Below are positions 63,951 through 64,000 of a stretch of DNA of 64,000 nt, piece after piece (positions within the stretch are counted from its first letter, which is position 1; every line of letters starts with the position of its first letter). This stretch comes from Ascochyta rabiei. Lineage: Eukaryota; Ascomycota; Dothideomycetes; Pleosporales; Didymellaceae. The stretch covers positions 1,534,001 through 1,598,000 of the forward strand of contig NC_082411.1 in assembly GCF_004011695.2 (NCBI RefSeq), given 5' to 3'. Both the position numbers and the translations under genes were made by a program. The notes under the pieces are model-generated. The model had not been told where the DNA came from. It saw nothing but the letters and a program-made list of their open reading frames with translations, and searched no databases.

Positions 63951-63991
63951 GTTAGCGTTGGGGACAAATCTCATCTTGGGGACAAATCTCA
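63951..63991. repeat. Right TIR of the MULE
   Basis: Inverse of the left TIR, ending nine bases before the window edge. Confidence 0.9.
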
Positions 63992-64000
63992 AAAGCTTGG

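Larger units (their letters stand above)
61715..63991 (-). mobile_element. Mutator-like element (MULE), about 2.28 kb
   Basis: Terminal inverted repeats of at least 40 bp lie at 61715-61755 and 63951-63991. Each contains two tandem direct copies of TGAGATTTGTCCCCAA, the left with one mismatch. Similarity continues imperfectly inward (AAATTAAT). The transposase on the minus strand fills most of the interior. A 9-bp TSD could not be confirmed; flanks (AACGGCTGC and AAAGCTTGG) match at only five of nine bases. The interior is not AT-shifted, so this element has escaped RIP, unlike elements A-C. Confidence 0.85.

Noticed and set aside
61704..64000. Target-site duplication for the MULE
   Set aside because: The nine bases on either side agree at only five positions and the window ends there, so a TSD cannot be claimed.

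Overview
The window is nuclear DNA of a filamentous ascomycete (Pezizomycotina, most likely a dothideomycete). The evidence is dense genes with GT-AG introns of about 42-70 bp, fungal protein families (ERG6, PDB1, MZM1, lunapark, SLT11), and transposons carrying the C-to-T, CpA-to-TpA scars of repeat-induced point mutation (RIP). No rRNA, tRNA or CRISPR array was recognised.

Bases 1-14,250 are a GC-rich housekeeping core: UPF0303 family protein (cut by the window edge), a membrane protein of the glutamate carboxypeptidase II/transferrin-receptor family that seems to have lost catalytic residues, an SDR, lunapark, MZM1, SLT11, ERG6 and the pyruvate dehydrogenase E1-beta gene. Several intergenic gaps and some introns carry unrelated minisatellites, including a 13-bp array with no G on one strand for about 540 nt. 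Bases 14,251-35,400 are sparser: an F-box-like orphan, an aldo/keto reductase (ARA2-like), an ankyrin protein, a zinc-finger protein and a type-B carboxylesterase. They are interrupted at 23.4-27.4 kb by a nested pair of pogo/Fot1-type DNA transposons, one inside the other.

From about 35.5 kb the window becomes an accessory compartment. A second 1,863-bp Fot1-like copy abuts a RING/patatin-like phospholipase gene that carries an in-frame TAA. A ferric reductase gene with three in-frame stops lies about 5 kb further on. Around them are small orphan genes (coiled-coil proteins, a divergent kinase-like protein, a MADS-like protein, a pentapeptide-repeat ORF split by a frameshift), a secreted DUF1996 protein, a small Ser/Thr-rich secreted protein, an hAT relic, a broken GH18 chitinase, a head-to-head bZIP/SAM pair and a MULE with duplicated-motif TIRs at the right edge. 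Patatin-like (PLP) and ferric reductase (FRE) genes are recurrent cargo of the giant fungal Starship elements, so their proximity here, both decayed, suggests a Starship remnant. No tyrosine-recombinase captain (DUF3435) is visible, so this remains a hypothesis.

Gene models were made by eye from reading frames, splice sites and family resemblance. Several conspicuous open frames begin at TTG or GTG, so start codons were checked individually and moved to an ATG where one exists.
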